The position numbers and the translations under genes are program-made. This document shows positions 1-9,757 of a stretch of DNA of 49,381 nucleotides, piece by piece; positions within the stretch are counted from its first letter, which is position 1; every line of letters begins with the position of its first letter. Source of the DNA: Chromobacterium piscinae (GTDB taxonomy: Bacteria > Pseudomonadota > Gammaproteobacteria > Burkholderiales > Chromobacteriaceae); the NCBI RefSeq assembly GCF_021129175.1, contig NZ_JAJOHV010000032.1, positions 1-49,381 of the forward strand, written 5' to 3'. The notes under the pieces were generated by a model. It did no database searches and was not told the origin of the DNA. It saw only the letters and a list, made by a program, of their open reading frames with translations.

Positions 1-1089
1 GCGCATGTCGGCCTCGTAGCGGGCGACGGCCCCGTCGACATCGCCATCGACGAGGCAGGCCGCCAGCGCCGCAGCGTCGGCCAGCGCGGTGTTGGCGCCC
101 ACGCCGCCGGCCGGGCTCATCGCGTGGATGGCGTCGCCCAGCACGGTCAAGCGTCCCGGCTGCCATGACGGAACACCGGCGGCCATTCTGACCGGCCGCC
201 CCATGACGGCCTCCGGCGCCGTGCGCCGCAGCAAGTCGGACAAGATGGGATGCAAGCCGCTCGACACCGCCTCGATCCGCCGCCGCAATCCGGCGGCGTC
301 CTCCTCCGCTGGCAGGCTGCCGCCCAGGCTGGTCTCCCTGCCGAACATCGCCCAGTAGACGTAATCGCCCGTCGGACTCAGGCGGCAATCCGGCGCGTGG
401 CGGGCGGCCAGCTCGCTCATCGCCGCGCCAAAACGCATCGGCTCGATCACCAGCGTCCAACCGTCGGCGAAAACGATGGTCGGGCCAGCCAGCAAGGCCG
501 GATCGACGCCTTCCAGCGCGGCCTTGCCGTAAAGATTCAGCGCGCCGATCGCCTCCGGCTCCGCCTGCGGCAGCCATTGCCGGCGCAGCGGCGAATGCAG
601 GCCGTCGGCGGCGACGACCAACCCTGCCCGATGTTCAGCGCCGTCGGCGCAATGCACGACGACGCCATCGCCGCCGCGCTCGAATCCCTGCGCCCGCCGC
701 CCCCAGCGGATGCGCGCCGCTAGACCGTGGCTCAGGATGTCGCGCAATACCTGCCGGTCCGCGCTCAGATCGCCGTCCGCCTGGCCCGCTCCGGCGTTTT
801 CCCGCCAGTTTTCCGGCTGCCGTCCCGGCAACGGACTCAACTGCGGATCGACGAAGCGCGCCGGTCCGCTGACGGCGCAGCTGGCACGGAACAACTCGAA
901 CAACTCCGGCGGCAGGCACTGGCGCAGCGCCCGCTGCCCCATCGCATCTATCCGCAAGCGGTAACCCTGGCCCCGAATCTGCGGCCCCGCATCCGCCTCC
1001 AATACCTCGAATTCGATGCCGGCCTTCGCCAGGCCCTGCGCCAAGCACAATCCCCCGATGCCGCCGCCGACAATGATCACGCTGCTCAT
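1..1089 (-). CDS. FAD-dependent monooxygenase (partial, C-terminus beyond the window)
   Basis: This is a flavin-dependent aromatic-ring hydroxylase-type oxidoreductase of the PHBH/UbiH fold. The reading frame opens with MSSVIIVGGGIGGLCLAQGL, an N-terminal Rossmann GxGxxG motif for FAD. About 290 residues in it has the second FAD motif GDAIHAMSPAGGVGANTAL. It stays open for 363 codons and runs off the left edge, so the C-terminus is missing. The start at 1089 places the FAD motif directly at the N-terminus, as usual in the family. It is transcribed away from the AraC-type regulator at 1205 across about 115 bp, which suggests that regulator controls it. The substrate cannot be told from the sequence. 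Confidence 0.85.
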   Translation of the reverse strand, partial: MSSVIIVGGGIGGLCLAQGLAKAGIEFEVLEADAGPQIRGQGYRLRIDAMGQRALRQCLPPELFELFRASCAVSGPARFVDPQLSPLPGRQPENWRENAGAGQADGDLSADRQVLRDILSHGLAARIRWGRRAQGFERGGDGVVVHCADGAEHRAGLVVAADGLHSPLRRQWLPQAEPEAIGALNLYGKAALEGVDPALLAGPTIVFADGWTLVIEPMRFGAAMSELAARHAPDCRLSPTGDYVYWAMFGRETSLGGSLPAEEDAAGLRRRIEAVSSGLHPILSDLLRRTAPEAVMGRPVRMAAGVPSWQPGRLTVLGDAIHAMSPAGGVGANTALADAAALAACLVDGDVDGAVARYEADMR

Positions 1090-1204
1090 GATGACTCTCC
1101 GTTTCAGATGAATGCGGCTGCCGGTCATGCCAAGCCCCGCGCCATCATTGTCGGGCGCGCCGGAATTATCGATATAACGCTATCTGGACAATAAATAGTG
1201 AATA

Positions 1205-2026
1205 ATGGCCAACATGGAATCGACCCCCACTCCCACCAACTTCAGCGAATGGCTGGAAGGCCCTGAGCTGATCGCGCTCAACGGCGGCGACGAGGCCAGC
1301 CGCGAGTACCGGCTGGGCACCCGCGAATACGACTGGCACAGTCATGCGCGCGCCCAGCTGTTTTGCGTGAGCGACGGGCTGATCCACGTCCAGACGCCGC
1401 GCGGCTCCTGGCTGCTGCCGCCGCACCGCGCCGGCTACATGCCGCCGGACACGCCGCACCGGGTGCACGTCAGCGGCGCATTAAGCGGCTGGAGCGTGTT
1501 TCTGCTGCCCAGCTGCTCCGGTCCGCAGCCGCCACAGCCCTGCGTGCTGGCCATCACTCCGCTGCTGCACGAGCTGGTGCGGCGGGCGGCCTCATGGCGG
1601 CCCGATGCGCCGCATCAGCCGGAACAGCGGCGCATCGCTGCCGTCATCCTCGACGAAATCCGGCTGGCGCCGCGCGAGGCGCTGCACCTGCCCATGCCGT
1701 CCGATCCCCGGCTGCAGCGGATCGCCCGTGCGATGCTGGCCGATCCGGCGGCAAGCCGTTCGGCGGAAGAATGGGCCGCGCAGGGGGCGCTGTCCGGCCG
1801 CAACCTGCGCCGGCTGATCCAGGCCGATACCGGCATGAGCTTCACCCGCTGGCGGCAGCAGGCGCAGCTGGTATGGGCGATGGAACAACTGGCATCCGGC
1901 CGCACCGTCGCCCAGGTGTCGGACGCGCTGGACTACGCCTCGCCCAGCAACTTCATCGCCATGTTCCGCCGCGCGCTGGGCGCGCCGCCGGCCCAGTACC
2001 TGAGCGCGCGCGGCGCGGCTCCGTAA
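1205..2026 (+). CDS. AraC-family transcriptional regulator
   Basis: A 273-residue regulator. The N-terminal part (about residues 40-100) looks like a cupin-type sensor domain, with HSHARAQL and a PPHRAGYMPPDTPHRV segment. The C-terminal part (about 165-265) is an AraC/XylS double helix-turn-helix, with RNLRRLIQADTGMSFTRW and the closing DALDYASPSNFIAMFRRALG signature. No convincing Shine-Dalgarno precedes the ATG at 1205, and an in-frame ATG at 1214 is an alternative start. It diverges from the FAD monooxygenase at 1-1089, and divergent AraC regulators commonly control the neighbouring enzyme gene. The effector is unknown. Confidence 0.88.
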   Translation: MANMESTPTPTNFSEWLEGPELIALNGGDEASREYRLGTREYDWHSHARAQLFCVSDGLIHVQTPRGSWLLPPHRAGYMPPDTPHRVHVSGALSGWSVFLLPSCSGPQPPQPCVLAITPLLHELVRRAASWRPDAPHQPEQRRIAAVILDEIRLAPREALHLPMPSDPRLQRIARAMLADPAASRSAEEWAAQGALSGRNLRRLIQADTGMSFTRWRQQAQLVWAMEQLASGRTVAQVSDALDYASPSNFIAMFRRALGAPPAQYLSARGAAP

Positions 2027-2033
2027 ACGAAAA

Positions 2034-2052
2034 AGCCCGGCGTCGCCGGGCT
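2034..2052 (-). terminator. Rho-independent terminator between convergent genes
   Basis: An 8-bp perfect stem (AGCCCGGC / GCCGGGCT) with a 3-nt loop. On the minus strand it is followed by TTTT, so it best serves the cyuA-like gene. It may also stop the AraC transcript. Confidence 0.75.
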
Positions 2053-2076
2053 TGTCGCATCGTTGGTGAACCGCGC

Positions 2077-3369
2077 TCAGCGCTTGTCCATCATGATCTG
2101 CAGAATCTGGGTGTCGGTCTGCGCCATGCCCTGGGTGGCCAGCTTGCCCAGGTTGGCGATGGACACGTCCACATCGTGGGCGACGATGCCCTCGTTGCCG
2201 GTGACGCGGGTGCCGTCCAGCGCCATCAACACTGCCTTGTAGCCGGAGCCGGCCGACGTCGACACCTTCATCGCGCAGCTATTGGAGGCGCCGTCGCAAA
2301 TCATGCCGGCCAGATCGCCGATCATGCTGGAGATCGCCATGCTGACCGCAGGATAGCCGCCATTCAGCAACTGGGCCATGCCGGCCGCCGCGCCCATCGA
2401 CGCAGTGGTCACCGCGCACAGCGCCGACAGCTTGGGCAAACGGGTATGGATGTAGACGGCGATCAGGTGCGACAGCGCCAGCGCGCGGATCAGGGTTTCC
2501 TTGTCGGCCTTGACGTGCTCGGCCACCGCCACCACCGGCATGGTCGCGGCGATGCCTTGGTTGCCGGAGCCGGAATTGCTCATCGCCGGCAGCGTGGCGC
2601 CGCCCATGCGCGCGTCGGACGCGGCGGTGGTGCGGGTGAGGATGTTGGACAGCAGGCCCTCGGACAACAGGCCGGCCTCGATCTGCCGCTGCAGCGTGGC
2701 GCCGATGTGCAGGCCGTACTTGCCGCTCATGCCCTCGTCGGCCAGCGCGCTGTTCAGCACCGCCGCGTCGTGGATGAAGGCGATGCTGTCCAGCGGCGCG
2801 CGCATCGCGAACTCGTAAACGTCGCGCGCGGTGGCGTCGCCCAGATCATAGGTTTCCACCGGCTTGGCGTCGGCGGCCTCGCGCTTCAGCTTCACTTCGC
2901 CGTTGAGCTCGATCTTGATCACATTGGTGTGGGCGTCGGCGATGGCGACGCGCGCGCACTCGTCGCCGTGCCAGACGCAGGCCTCGGCGTACAGGATATT
3001 GGGCACCGCGGCCACGCCCAGCTTCACCTTGCCGTCTGCCAACATCTGCTTGCCGGCCGCCACCTGCTCGACGGTCAGGGTTTTCAGCACTTCAAGCTTG
3101 GCGTCCGGGTCGCCGCCCAGCGCGCCGACGGCGGCGGCGATCGGCAGGCCGACGGTGCCGGTGCCGGGCACGGTCACGCCCATGCCGTTCTTCATCAGGT
3201 TGGCCGATACCCAGGCGTCGATGCGCTCCGGCGCCTTGCCCAGCTCGCGGGTCGCCAACGCCGCCGCCAGCGCCAGCGAAATCGGCTCGGTGCAGCCCAG
3301 CGCCGGCACCACTTCCTGTTTCAGGGCCTTGACGAACTCCGGCCATAACCTAACTTCACGTTCAGACAT
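2077..3369 (-). CDS. cyuA: L-cysteine desulfidase / UPF0597 family (CyuA, YhaM-like)
   Basis: A 430-residue member of the UPF0597/YhaM family. The E. coli member CyuA is an iron-sulfur L-cysteine desulfidase releasing pyruvate, ammonia and sulfide. The family hallmarks visible are [15 protein letters not shown] near the N-terminus, [32 protein letters not shown] in the middle, and [18 protein letters not shown] near the C-terminus. The cysteines in the GCTEP and CDGASNSC motifs are the expected cluster ligands. I chose the ATG at 3369 because GGAG lies just upstream; a longer in-frame start at 3393 lacks family similarity. It stands alone on the minus strand with its own terminator. Cysteine versus serine as physiological substrate cannot be decided from sequence. 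Confidence 0.85.
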   Translation of the reverse strand: MSEREVRLWPEFVKALKQEVVPALGCTEPISLALAAALATRELGKAPERIDAWVSANLMKNGMGVTVPGTGTVGLPIAAAVGALGGDPDAKLEVLKTLTVEQVAAGKQMLADGKVKLGVAAVPNILYAEACVWHGDECARVAIADAHTNVIKIELNGEVKLKREAADAKPVETYDLGDATARDVYEFAMRAPLDSIAFIHDAAVLNSALADEGMSGKYGLHIGATLQRQIEAGLLSEGLLSNILTRTTAASDARMGGATLPAMSNSGSGNQGIAATMPVVAVAEHVKADKETLIRALALSHLIAVYIHTRLPKLSALCAVTTASMGAAAGMAQLLNGGYPAVSMAISSMIGDLAGMICDGASNSCAMKVSTSAGSGYKAVLMALDGTRVTGNEGIVAHDVDVSIANLGKLATQGMAQTDTQILQIMMDKR

Positions 3370-3498
3370 GCTCACTCCGCCGACACATAACAAATTGATA
3401 TAAGCAAATAACTTTACATTTACTTTACCATCAACTCGCCGCCTTGTGCGCCTAAAAAACAGGCGACATGCGCACAGTCAAGACAATGGCCGCAAGAA

Positions 3499-4722
3499 CT
3501 ATCGCAACGGACGCAAAACCAGACCGAGCAGCAACGCCGCCCCCGCGAACGCCGCGCCTCCGTGAAAGGTCGCCGCCGCGCCCCACGCCTGCCACAAGGC
3601 GCCGGCCACCACGCTTGCCAGCAGCGTCGCCGCGCCGCAAATCAGGTTGAACAGGCCGAATGCCGATCCCGCCAGGCCAGGCGGCGCGGTCTGGGCCACC
3701 AAGGCCGACAGCAAGCCCTGGCTGCATCCCAGATGCAAGCCCCACAACAATGCGCCGGCCAGCAACAGCGTCGGTCCCCCAACCGCCCCCAGCGCCAGAT
3801 CGGCGGCGATCAGCAGCAGCAAGGACAGCTGCAGCAAGCGCGCGCGGCTGACGCGGTCGGACAGCCAACCCAATGGATAAGCGCTGAGCGCGTAGCTGGC
3901 CGACATCGCCACCATCACCAGCGGCGCCCACGCCAGCGGCAGCCCCAGCTGCGCGCCGCGCAGCACCAGGAAGGCCTCGCTGAAACGCGCCAGCGTGAAC
4001 ACCCCGCCCAGCGCGGCCACGCCCCAGAACCCCGCGGAAAATCGGGAAAAAACCGCTCGGCTGAACAGAGAAGCGGGCGCGCGCGCCTCGCCCTGCCCGG
4101 CCGGCTCGCGAACCCATAGCCAGATGGCGGCCACCGCCAGCAGCGCCGGCGGCACAGACCACCACAGCGCGCTGCGGATATCGTCGCGGTAAAGAAACAT
4201 CAGCGCTATCGCCAGCAGCGGGCCCAGCACCGCACCGATGGTGTCCATGCTCTGGCGCAGGCCGAAAGCCGCGCCGCGGATATCCGGCGGCGTGATGTCG
4301 GCTATCAGCGCGTCCCGCGGCGCGCCGCGCACGCCCTTGCCCACCCGGTCGACAAAGCGCGCGAGCAGCACGGTGGCAGCGGAGTCTGCGAGAGGAAACA
4401 GCGGTTTGGAGAAAGCCGCCAGGCCGTAGCCCAGCATGACCAGCGGTTTGCGTTTGCCCAGCCAGTCGCTGAGCGTGCCGGAGAACACTTTGCAGATCAG
4501 CGCGGTAGCTTCGGCAACGCCCTCGATCAGGCCGATGGCCAGCACCGGCACCCCGAGGGGGCCGGCCAGAAACAGCGGCAGCAGGCTATGCGCCAGCTCG
4601 GACGACACGTCCATCAGCAGGCTGACGAAACCTAAAACCCAGACGCCGCGCGGAATCGCCGAGCGGCCGCCGACGGCGGGAAACGGAGAGGAGGATTGCG
4701 GCACGAAAGCTCCCAGCGGCAT
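3499..4722 (-). CDS. MFS transporter
   Basis: A 407-residue major facilitator superfamily protein with about 12 hydrophobic segments spread evenly through the chain. After the second helix it has the loop SGTLSDWLGKRKPLVMLGYG, the classic G-x-x-x-D-x-x-G-R/K-R/K motif A. A second cytoplasmic loop (FVDRVGKGVRGAPRDALIAD) matches the MFS class with a conserved R-x-G-K-G-x-R-x-x-P-R-D stretch. It starts 28 bp after the PAP2 phosphatase gene and is probably co-transcribed with it. No clear Shine-Dalgarno precedes the ATG at 4722. The substrate is unknown; small-molecule or drug export is a guess. Confidence 0.82.
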   Translation of the reverse strand: MPLGAFVPQSSSPFPAVGGRSAIPRGVWVLGFVSLLMDVSSELAHSLLPLFLAGPLGVPVLAIGLIEGVAEATALICKVFSGTLSDWLGKRKPLVMLGYGLAAFSKPLFPLADSAATVLLARFVDRVGKGVRGAPRDALIADITPPDIRGAAFGLRQSMDTIGAVLGPLLAIALMFLYRDDIRSALWWSVPPALLAVAAIWLWVREPAGQGEARAPASLFSRAVFSRFSAGFWGVAALGGVFTLARFSEAFLVLRGAQLGLPLAWAPLVMVAMSASYALSAYPLGWLSDRVSRARLLQLSLLLLIAADLALGAVGGPTLLLAGALLWGLHLGCSQGLLSALVAQTAPPGLAGSAFGLFNLICGAATLLASVVAGALWQAWGAAATFHGGAAFAGAALLLGLVLRPLR

Positions 4723-4750
4723 GGACAGCCGCCGGAAGCTACAGACGAAC

Positions 4751-5353
4751 TCAGCGCCTGATCAGCCCGGCGGCGATCGGTTTGGCCAACAACTGGCGGT
4801 ACAGCGACTCCAGCGACTCGGTCAAGGCTTCACCCTTGCGCGACCACAGCGGCGACAAGGCAGCGTACCAGAAAACGGATACCAGCAAGGCGCCCAGCAT
4901 GTCCAGCGGGAAATGCACGCCGAGGAATACCCGGGACCAAGCGACGGCGATGCCGACGATCGCCAGCAGCCAGCCCCAGCCGCGCGCAGGACTGCAGCAC
5001 CAGCACAAAGCCATCATCGCGAAAATGGTGCCGTGATTGCTGGGGAAGGACGGCGTGGCATCGTGCAGCAGGAAAGCGTGGCCAAGCGGGACGGCGAACG
5101 GCCGCGGATGCGGCCAGGCCAGACCGATCAGCCAATTGCCGAGCAAGGCCACAATCGTCAGCGCCACCGATTTCAGAATGACGCCGCGCAGGGCCGGCCG
5201 GCCCCACAGCCACAGCGCGGCCAGCCACAGCGGCAGCAGGCGCATGACGTCCTGGGCGATAAAGGCGGCCAGCTTGATGGCTAGCGGGGAAGTTTCCGGC
5301 GTGGCGTTGATCAGCAGGAACAGCGATTGATTCAGGATTTCGATTTGGGGCAT
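4751..5353 (-). CDS. PAP2-family phosphatase (undecaprenyl-diphosphatase-like)
   Basis: A 200-residue membrane phosphatase of the PAP2/BcrC-YbjG type. These enzymes dephosphorylate undecaprenyl pyrophosphate at the periplasmic face to recycle the cell-wall lipid carrier. The acid-phosphatase motifs are in order: HPRPF near residue 85, PSNHGTIFA near 105, and SRVFLGVHFPLD near 140, supplying the catalytic histidines and arginines. The usual lysine of the first motif is not evident. About five hydrophobic segments are visible. The downstream MFS gene follows after 28 bp. BcrC-like activity is likely from family; other lipid phosphates are possible. Confidence 0.82.
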   Translation of the reverse strand: MPQIEILNQSLFLLINATPETSPLAIKLAAFIAQDVMRLLPLWLAALWLWGRPALRGVILKSVALTIVALLGNWLIGLAWPHPRPFAVPLGHAFLLHDATPSFPSNHGTIFAMMALCWCCSPARGWGWLLAIVGIAVAWSRVFLGVHFPLDMLGALLVSVFWYAALSPLWSRKGEALTESLESLYRQLLAKPIAAGLIRR

Positions 5354-5594
5354 CGGCTTGCAGTGAAACGCGGCCGCACGGGCGCGAAGACTCGTAATAA
5401 AAACGACATATTATGGCGAATGGCGGCGGTTTGGTTCCCCCCGCCGCAAAAATACCAACGACATTCCACCTCTCGCCCATTGCCCGCAGAGCCGTCTACA
5501 CCAAAGAACAGTTCCCAGCGGGGAAACCACGCCGCCATGCTTCCACCGTTGGCGGCGCCGGCAGCGGCGCGCCCTCTCCCAAGGAAAACCCGGC

Positions 5595-6605
5595 ATGAGC
5601 GTATCGCACCGCCCCCTTAGGCAAGCAACGGCGCAGCATGCAGGCGCCCGCAACATACAAAGCCTGTCCGGCGCGGAATTCGCCGCCAGGCTCCCCGCCC
5701 TGTTGCAACAGGCGCTGCGGCGCGAGCACAGCCTGATCCCGCCTCTTCTGGCCGCATGGCTGTCGCTGAAACCCGCCGCCAATCGCGCGCTGTCCACGCT
5801 GCTCCAGGAAGCGATCGCCTCGCAGATACGGCGCATGGCGCTGGCCGCCAAGCTGCAGATCGCCATCGGCGGACAGCCGCGCGTGGCGCTGCCCGGATTT
5901 GTGCCGGCTTACCCGTCATCGCCGCCACTGGCGCCGGAAGCGCCGGCCATGGGCATAGAACCGTTCAGCCTCCGTCTGCTGCGCGATGTTCTGCTGCCGC
6001 AAATCGCGCTCTGTTCCGATGGTGAAAACAGGCATGAAGGAGCAGCCAGCTTTTACCGTTCGTTGCAGGAAGGGTTCCAGCAATGTCATAAACAGCTGAA
6101 TTTCGACGCTAGGCGCAGTCAGGTGCTCGATTATCCTCCCGGCCCGCCGATCGCCGCCATCCGCGGCCTGGACGACGCGCTGGCCACGCTCAACGAATTG
6201 GCCAGCCATCATGCACCGCTGTGCGACGGGCTGGCCGCCTTCGCCGCGTCAGACTCCCCGCCCGGCTTCGATCAGGACGGCGTATGGCCGATGCCGGCCA
6301 ATGTCCGTCTTGACGACTACCCGCCCGGCAACCTGGAACAGGCGCTGCTGGCGCGTTTTTCGGCATGCTACGCCGACTTTCTCAGCCACCTGGACGCCGC
6401 GTTCGCCGGCCGCGCCCTAGCGATGGCTGATGCGTTGGACCTGCTGTTCGATCTTCGGCTGCTGGCCGCAAGCCTGATGAACCCGGCCATCGCCATCGCG
6501 CCCGGGCATCGCCAGCCCCTGCCTCCGATCGGCCTCTGCTTTGTCGACGCGCCGCCGGCCGGCGGTCCTTTCCAAGCTGGAAGGCATGCTCCCAGGTCAA
6601 GATAG
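5595..6605 (+). CDS. VioB-type ferritin-like domain protein, metal ligands degenerate
   Basis: A 336-residue protein that I assign to the ferritin-like family found at the C-terminus of VioB/StaD (PF12902 type). Typical spacing is present: REHSLIPPLLAAW where the family has an E-x-x-x-IPPYL element, then IGGQPRVALPGFVPAYP matching the GG-P-D-F-x-P-x-YP element, then ASFYRSLQEGF matching the E-FYRAI-EG element. The EExxH motif expected about 30 residues after the first helix is replaced by SQIRRM, and the glutamate before FYR is serine. A diiron site therefore looks lost. AAGGA lies 9 nt before the ATG. It is a single gene ended by a strong terminator. The function is unknown; a structural or ligand-binding role is inference. 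Confidence 0.7.
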   Translation: MSVSHRPLRQATAQHAGARNIQSLSGAEFAARLPALLQQALRREHSLIPPLLAAWLSLKPAANRALSTLLQEAIASQIRRMALAAKLQIAIGGQPRVALPGFVPAYPSSPPLAPEAPAMGIEPFSLRLLRDVLLPQIALCSDGENRHEGAASFYRSLQEGFQQCHKQLNFDARRSQVLDYPPGPPIAAIRGLDDALATLNELASHHAPLCDGLAAFAASDSPPGFDQDGVWPMPANVRLDDYPPGNLEQALLARFSACYADFLSHLDAAFAGRALAMADALDLLFDLRLLAASLMNPAIAIAPGHRQPLPPIGLCFVDAPPAGGPFQAGRHAPRSR

Positions 6606-6620
6606 CCCGCGCGAAATGCA

Positions 6621-6650
6621 AAAAGCCCATGCGTGAACGCATGGGCTTTT
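6621..6650. terminator. Bidirectional Rho-independent terminator
   Basis: A 13-bp stem (AAAAGCCCATGCG / CGCATGGGCTTTT) with a TGAA tetraloop and a run of seven T on the plus strand (A-run on the left arm). It separates the ferritin-like gene from the convergent tRNA-Asn gene. Confidence 0.9.
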
Positions 6651-6660
6651 TTTAAATTCC

Positions 6661-6736
6661 TGGCTCCCCGAGCAGGGCTCGAACCTGCGACCTGCGGATT
6701 AACAGTCCGTCGCTCTACCAACTGAGCTATCAGGGA
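6661..6736 (-). tRNA. tRNA-Asn (GTT)
   Basis: A 76-nt cloverleaf on the minus strand. The acceptor stem is TCCCTGA pairing with TCGGGGA (one G-T pair), followed by discriminator G and an encoded CCA. The D arm contains GCTCAGTTGGTAGAGC. The anticodon loop CTGTTAA gives anticodon GTT for asparagine, and the T arm contains GGTTCGAGCC. It lies between a strong terminator and the 3' end of rne. Confidence 0.97.
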
Positions 6737-6829
6737 ACATCAGAGAAAGCGATTCTAATTCAGATAAAAGCAGCTGTCAACACATGGGGCCTGCGAAGAG
6801 GGCGCTGCCCTCTTCGCGCGGCATCACGC

Positions 6830-9757
6830 TCAACCGTTGCGCGTTTCGATCTGAACCAGTTGCACCGGCTCGGCGACTGCCGCGTCAACGGCGGCGACAT
6901 CGCGGCGGCGCGGGCCTTGCGGCAGATCCGGCTCGGACACTGTCGACGACAGCTGGGACACCGGTTTGGTCGCAACCATCACCAGCCCGCCCAGATCCAG
7001 CGGCTTGGATTCCACCGCCACCGGCTTGGACTCGACGACAATCGCCTCGACCTTGACCGCCGGCGCTTCCGCAACCGGAGCCTCTTCCACCTTCGCCAAC
7101 ACCACCGGCGCGGCCTCTTCCACAACAACCGCTTCCGGGGCGGCAAGCTCAGGGGCCGCTTCGGATTTAGCCTCGGCTTCCGCTGCGGCAACCGGCTCCA
7201 TCACCACTGCAACCGGCTCGACAACCGGAGCCTGGTCGGCTTCGGCAACCACCGCCGGCTCGACCACGACAGCCTCAGGCTGAGCTTCAGCCACGACGAC
7301 AGACGCTTGCTGTTCGGCGACAACCGCCTCAACCGGAACGGACTCAACCGCCAGTTTGGACTCGACCGCCTCCACTGCCGACTCTACCGCTACCGATGCG
7401 ACGGCTGCCGCCACCGCGGCTCCCGCCGCTTCGGCGACAGGCGCGGCCGGCGACTCGGAAGCCGCTTCCGCAGCGTTTTCCTGCTGGCCTTCCGGATTGT
7501 CACGGCGACGATCGCGGCGGCTGCGGCGGCGGCGGCGTTCGCCGCGCTCCTGCTCGGCCTGCTCGCCTTCCGCATCCAGACGCAGCTCTTCCTGCACCGG
7601 CTTCTCGACGGCTTCAGCCGGAGCGGCTGCCGGCGCCTGACGGCGACGCGGCTCCTGTTGCGGCTTGTCCTGCTTTTCCGCCTTCTCGCTCACGCGATCT
7701 TCTCGCGGAGCCTGCTCGCGGACTTCCTTGGGCTCACGCGGTTCACGCGGCTCGCGGCCCTCGCGTTCGCGGCGGCGGTTGCCTCGCGGCTCGCGCGGCT
7801 GCTCACTGCGCTCTTCACGCTCGCGGCTCGGCGCTTCCTTGCGTTCGGCGCGCTCAGCGCGATCGGCATCCTTGCGCTCGTCCTGACGGCGGGCCTTACC
7901 CTCATCCTGCTGGGCATGGCGACGCTGGTCGTGCTCGCGGCGAGCCTGGCCGCCTGTGCGGCGCTCCTGCTGCCGCTGGCGGTTGCCGCGCTGCTCGTTG
8001 TTGCGCGCAGCGGCCGGCGCCGGTTTTTTCTTGGCATCCTGCGCAGGCGCCTTTTCCGGCTCGGCGAACAAGCTCTTGACCCAGGCCGCGATGCCGGCGA
8101 ACAGGCCGCCTTGCTCCACAGGCTTGGCCGGCTTGGCTTCCACGCTCGGGGCCGGCTGCTGCGGCGTGATGCCCTTGACCGCGGCCTCCTGGCGCTCCAC
8201 CTTCGGCTTTTCCTGGCCGAAATTGGTGATCACGTCCTCTTCCTGCACTTCAACGCGGCTGTAGCTCGGCGCTTCGCCCAGCTCGGCCAAGTCGTCGTGA
8301 CGCACGCGCACGATCTTGTAATGCGGGGTTTCCAGATGGATGTTCGGGATCAGCACCACGTCGACATCCAGGCGCTCTTCGATCGAGTGGATCTCGGCGC
8401 GCTTCTCGTTCAACAGGAAGGTGGCCACGTCAACCGGCACCTGCGCGTGCACCGCGCCGGTGTTTTCCTTCATCGCTTCTTCCTGGATGATGCGCAGGAT
8501 GTGCAGCGCCGACGATTCGGTGCCGCGGATGAAGCCGATGCCGTGGCAGCGCGGACATGGCTCGTGGCTAGTCTCGCCCAGAGACGGCTGCAGACGCTGG
8601 CGGGACAGTTCCAGCAGGCCGAAACGGGACAGCTTGCCCATCTGCACGCGGGCGCGGTCATGCTTCAGAACGTCGCGCAGGCGGTTTTCCACGTCGCGCT
8701 GGTTCTTCGGGTTTTCCATGTCGATGAAGTCGATCACCACCAGGCCGCCCAAGTCGCGCAAGCGCAGCTGGCGGGCGATCTCTTCCGCCGCTTCCAAGTT
8801 GGTCTTGACCGCGGTTTCCTCGATGTCGGCGCCCTTGGTGGCGCGAGCCGAGTTCACGTCGATGGAGACCAGCGCTTCGGTGTGGTCGATCACGATCGCG
8901 CCGCCGGACGGCAGCTGCACGCTGCGCGAGAAGGCGGTTTCGATCTGGTGTTCGATCTGGAAGCGGGAGAACAGCGGCACATGATCCTTGTACACCTTCA
9001 CACGCGACAGCATGTTCGGCATCACATGGCTCATGAACTGGCGGGCCTGATCGTGGATTTCATCGGTGTCGATCAGCACTTCGCCGATGTCCGGATGGAA
9101 ATAGTCGCGGATCGCGCGGATCACCAGACTGCCTTCCTGCAGAATCAGGAACGGCGCGGATTGAGCTCCGGCGGCGCCCTCGATGGCGCGCCACAGCTGC
9201 ATCAGGTAACCGAGGTCCCACTGCAGCTCTTCCAGATTGCGGCCGATGCCGGCGGTGCGCGCGATCAGGCTCATGCCATGCGACACTTCCAGCTGCGACA
9301 GCAGATCCTTCAGCTCCTGGCGCTCTTCGCCCTCGATGCGGCGCGATACGCCGCCGCCGCGCGGGTTGTTCGGCATCAGCACCAGGTAGCGGCCGGCCAG
9401 GCTGATGTAGGTGGTCAGCGCCGCGCCCTTGTTGCCGCGCTCGTCCTTCTCCACCTGCACCACCACTTCCATGCCTTCGCGCAGCACGTCCTGAATGCGC
9501 GGACGGCCGCCTTCATAGCCCTGAAAATAGGAGCGGGACACTTCCTTGAACGGCAGGAAGCCATGACGCTCGGTGCCGTAATCGACGAAGCAGGCTTCCA
9601 GCGAGGGCTCGATCCGGGTGATGATACCCTTGTAGATATTGCCTTTGCGCTGTTCCTTGCCTACGGTCTCGATATCGAGATCGACGAGCTTCTGCCCGTC
9701 GACAATCGCGACGCGCAGCTCTTCGGCTTGCGTCGCATTGAACAACATACGTTTCAT
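6830..9757 (-). CDS. rne: Ribonuclease E
   Basis: A 975-residue single-strand-specific endoribonuclease that initiates mRNA decay, processes rRNA and tRNA, and scaffolds the degradosome at the inner membrane. The N-terminal catalytic half is complete. It has an S1 domain near residues 35-125 ([25 protein letters not shown]), a DNase I-like catalytic region with [12 protein letters not shown] and [14 protein letters not shown] carrying the two magnesium-binding aspartates, and the zinc-link CPRCHGIG. After about residue 540 comes [14 protein letters not shown], a likely amphipathic membrane-targeting helix. Then follow a long disordered Arg/Glu-rich RNA-binding stretch, Val/Ala/Glu repeats, and a conserved tail ending ETRNG. 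The gene diverges from rluC, as in many proteobacteria. Confidence 0.96.
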   Translation of the reverse strand: MKRMLFNATQAEELRVAIVDGQKLVDLDIETVGKEQRKGNIYKGIITRIEPSLEACFVDYGTERHGFLPFKEVSRSYFQGYEGGRPRIQDVLREGMEVVVQVEKDERGNKGAALTTYISLAGRYLVLMPNNPRGGGVSRRIEGEERQELKDLLSQLEVSHGMSLIARTAGIGRNLEELQWDLGYLMQLWRAIEGAAGAQSAPFLILQEGSLVIRAIRDYFHPDIGEVLIDTDEIHDQARQFMSHVMPNMLSRVKVYKDHVPLFSRFQIEHQIETAFSRSVQLPSGGAIVIDHTEALVSIDVNSARATKGADIEETAVKTNLEAAEEIARQLRLRDLGGLVVIDFIDMENPKNQRDVENRLRDVLKHDRARVQMGKLSRFGLLELSRQRLQPSLGETSHEPCPRCHGIGFIRGTESSALHILRIIQEEAMKENTGAVHAQVPVDVATFLLNEKRAEIHSIEERLDVDVVLIPNIHLETPHYKIVRVRHDDLAELGEAPSYSRVEVQEEDVITNFGQEKPKVERQEAAVKGITPQQPAPSVEAKPAKPVEQGGLFAGIAAWVKSLFAEPEKAPAQDAKKKPAPAAARNNEQRGNRQRQQERRTGGQARREHDQRRHAQQDEGKARRQDERKDADRAERAERKEAPSREREERSEQPREPRGNRRREREGREPREPREPKEVREQAPREDRVSEKAEKQDKPQQEPRRRQAPAAAPAEAVEKPVQEELRLDAEGEQAEQERGERRRRRSRRDRRRDNPEGQQENAAEAASESPAAPVAEAAGAAVAAAVASVAVESAVEAVESKLAVESVPVEAVVAEQQASVVVAEAQPEAVVVEPAVVAEADQAPVVEPVAVVMEPVAAAEAEAKSEAAPELAAPEAVVVEEAAPVVLAKVEEAPVAEAPAVKVEAIVVESKPVAVESKPLDLGGLVMVATKPVSQLSSTVSEPDLPQGPRRRDVAAVDAAVAEPVQLVQIETRNG

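Noticed and set aside
1363-3348. 661-codon plus-strand open frame
   Set aside because: It overlaps the AraC gene and the cyuA-like gene, both strongly supported by motifs, and has Ala/Arg/Gly/His-rich shadow composition.
3449-3465. CGCCT...AGGCG hairpin before the MFS gene end
   Set aside because: Only a 5-bp stem around an A-rich loop with no T-run, so I did not list it as a terminator.
7080-7480. Apparent DNA repeats inside rne
   Set aside because: The repetition comes from low-complexity Val/Ala/Glu codons in the disordered tail, not from a nucleotide repeat element.
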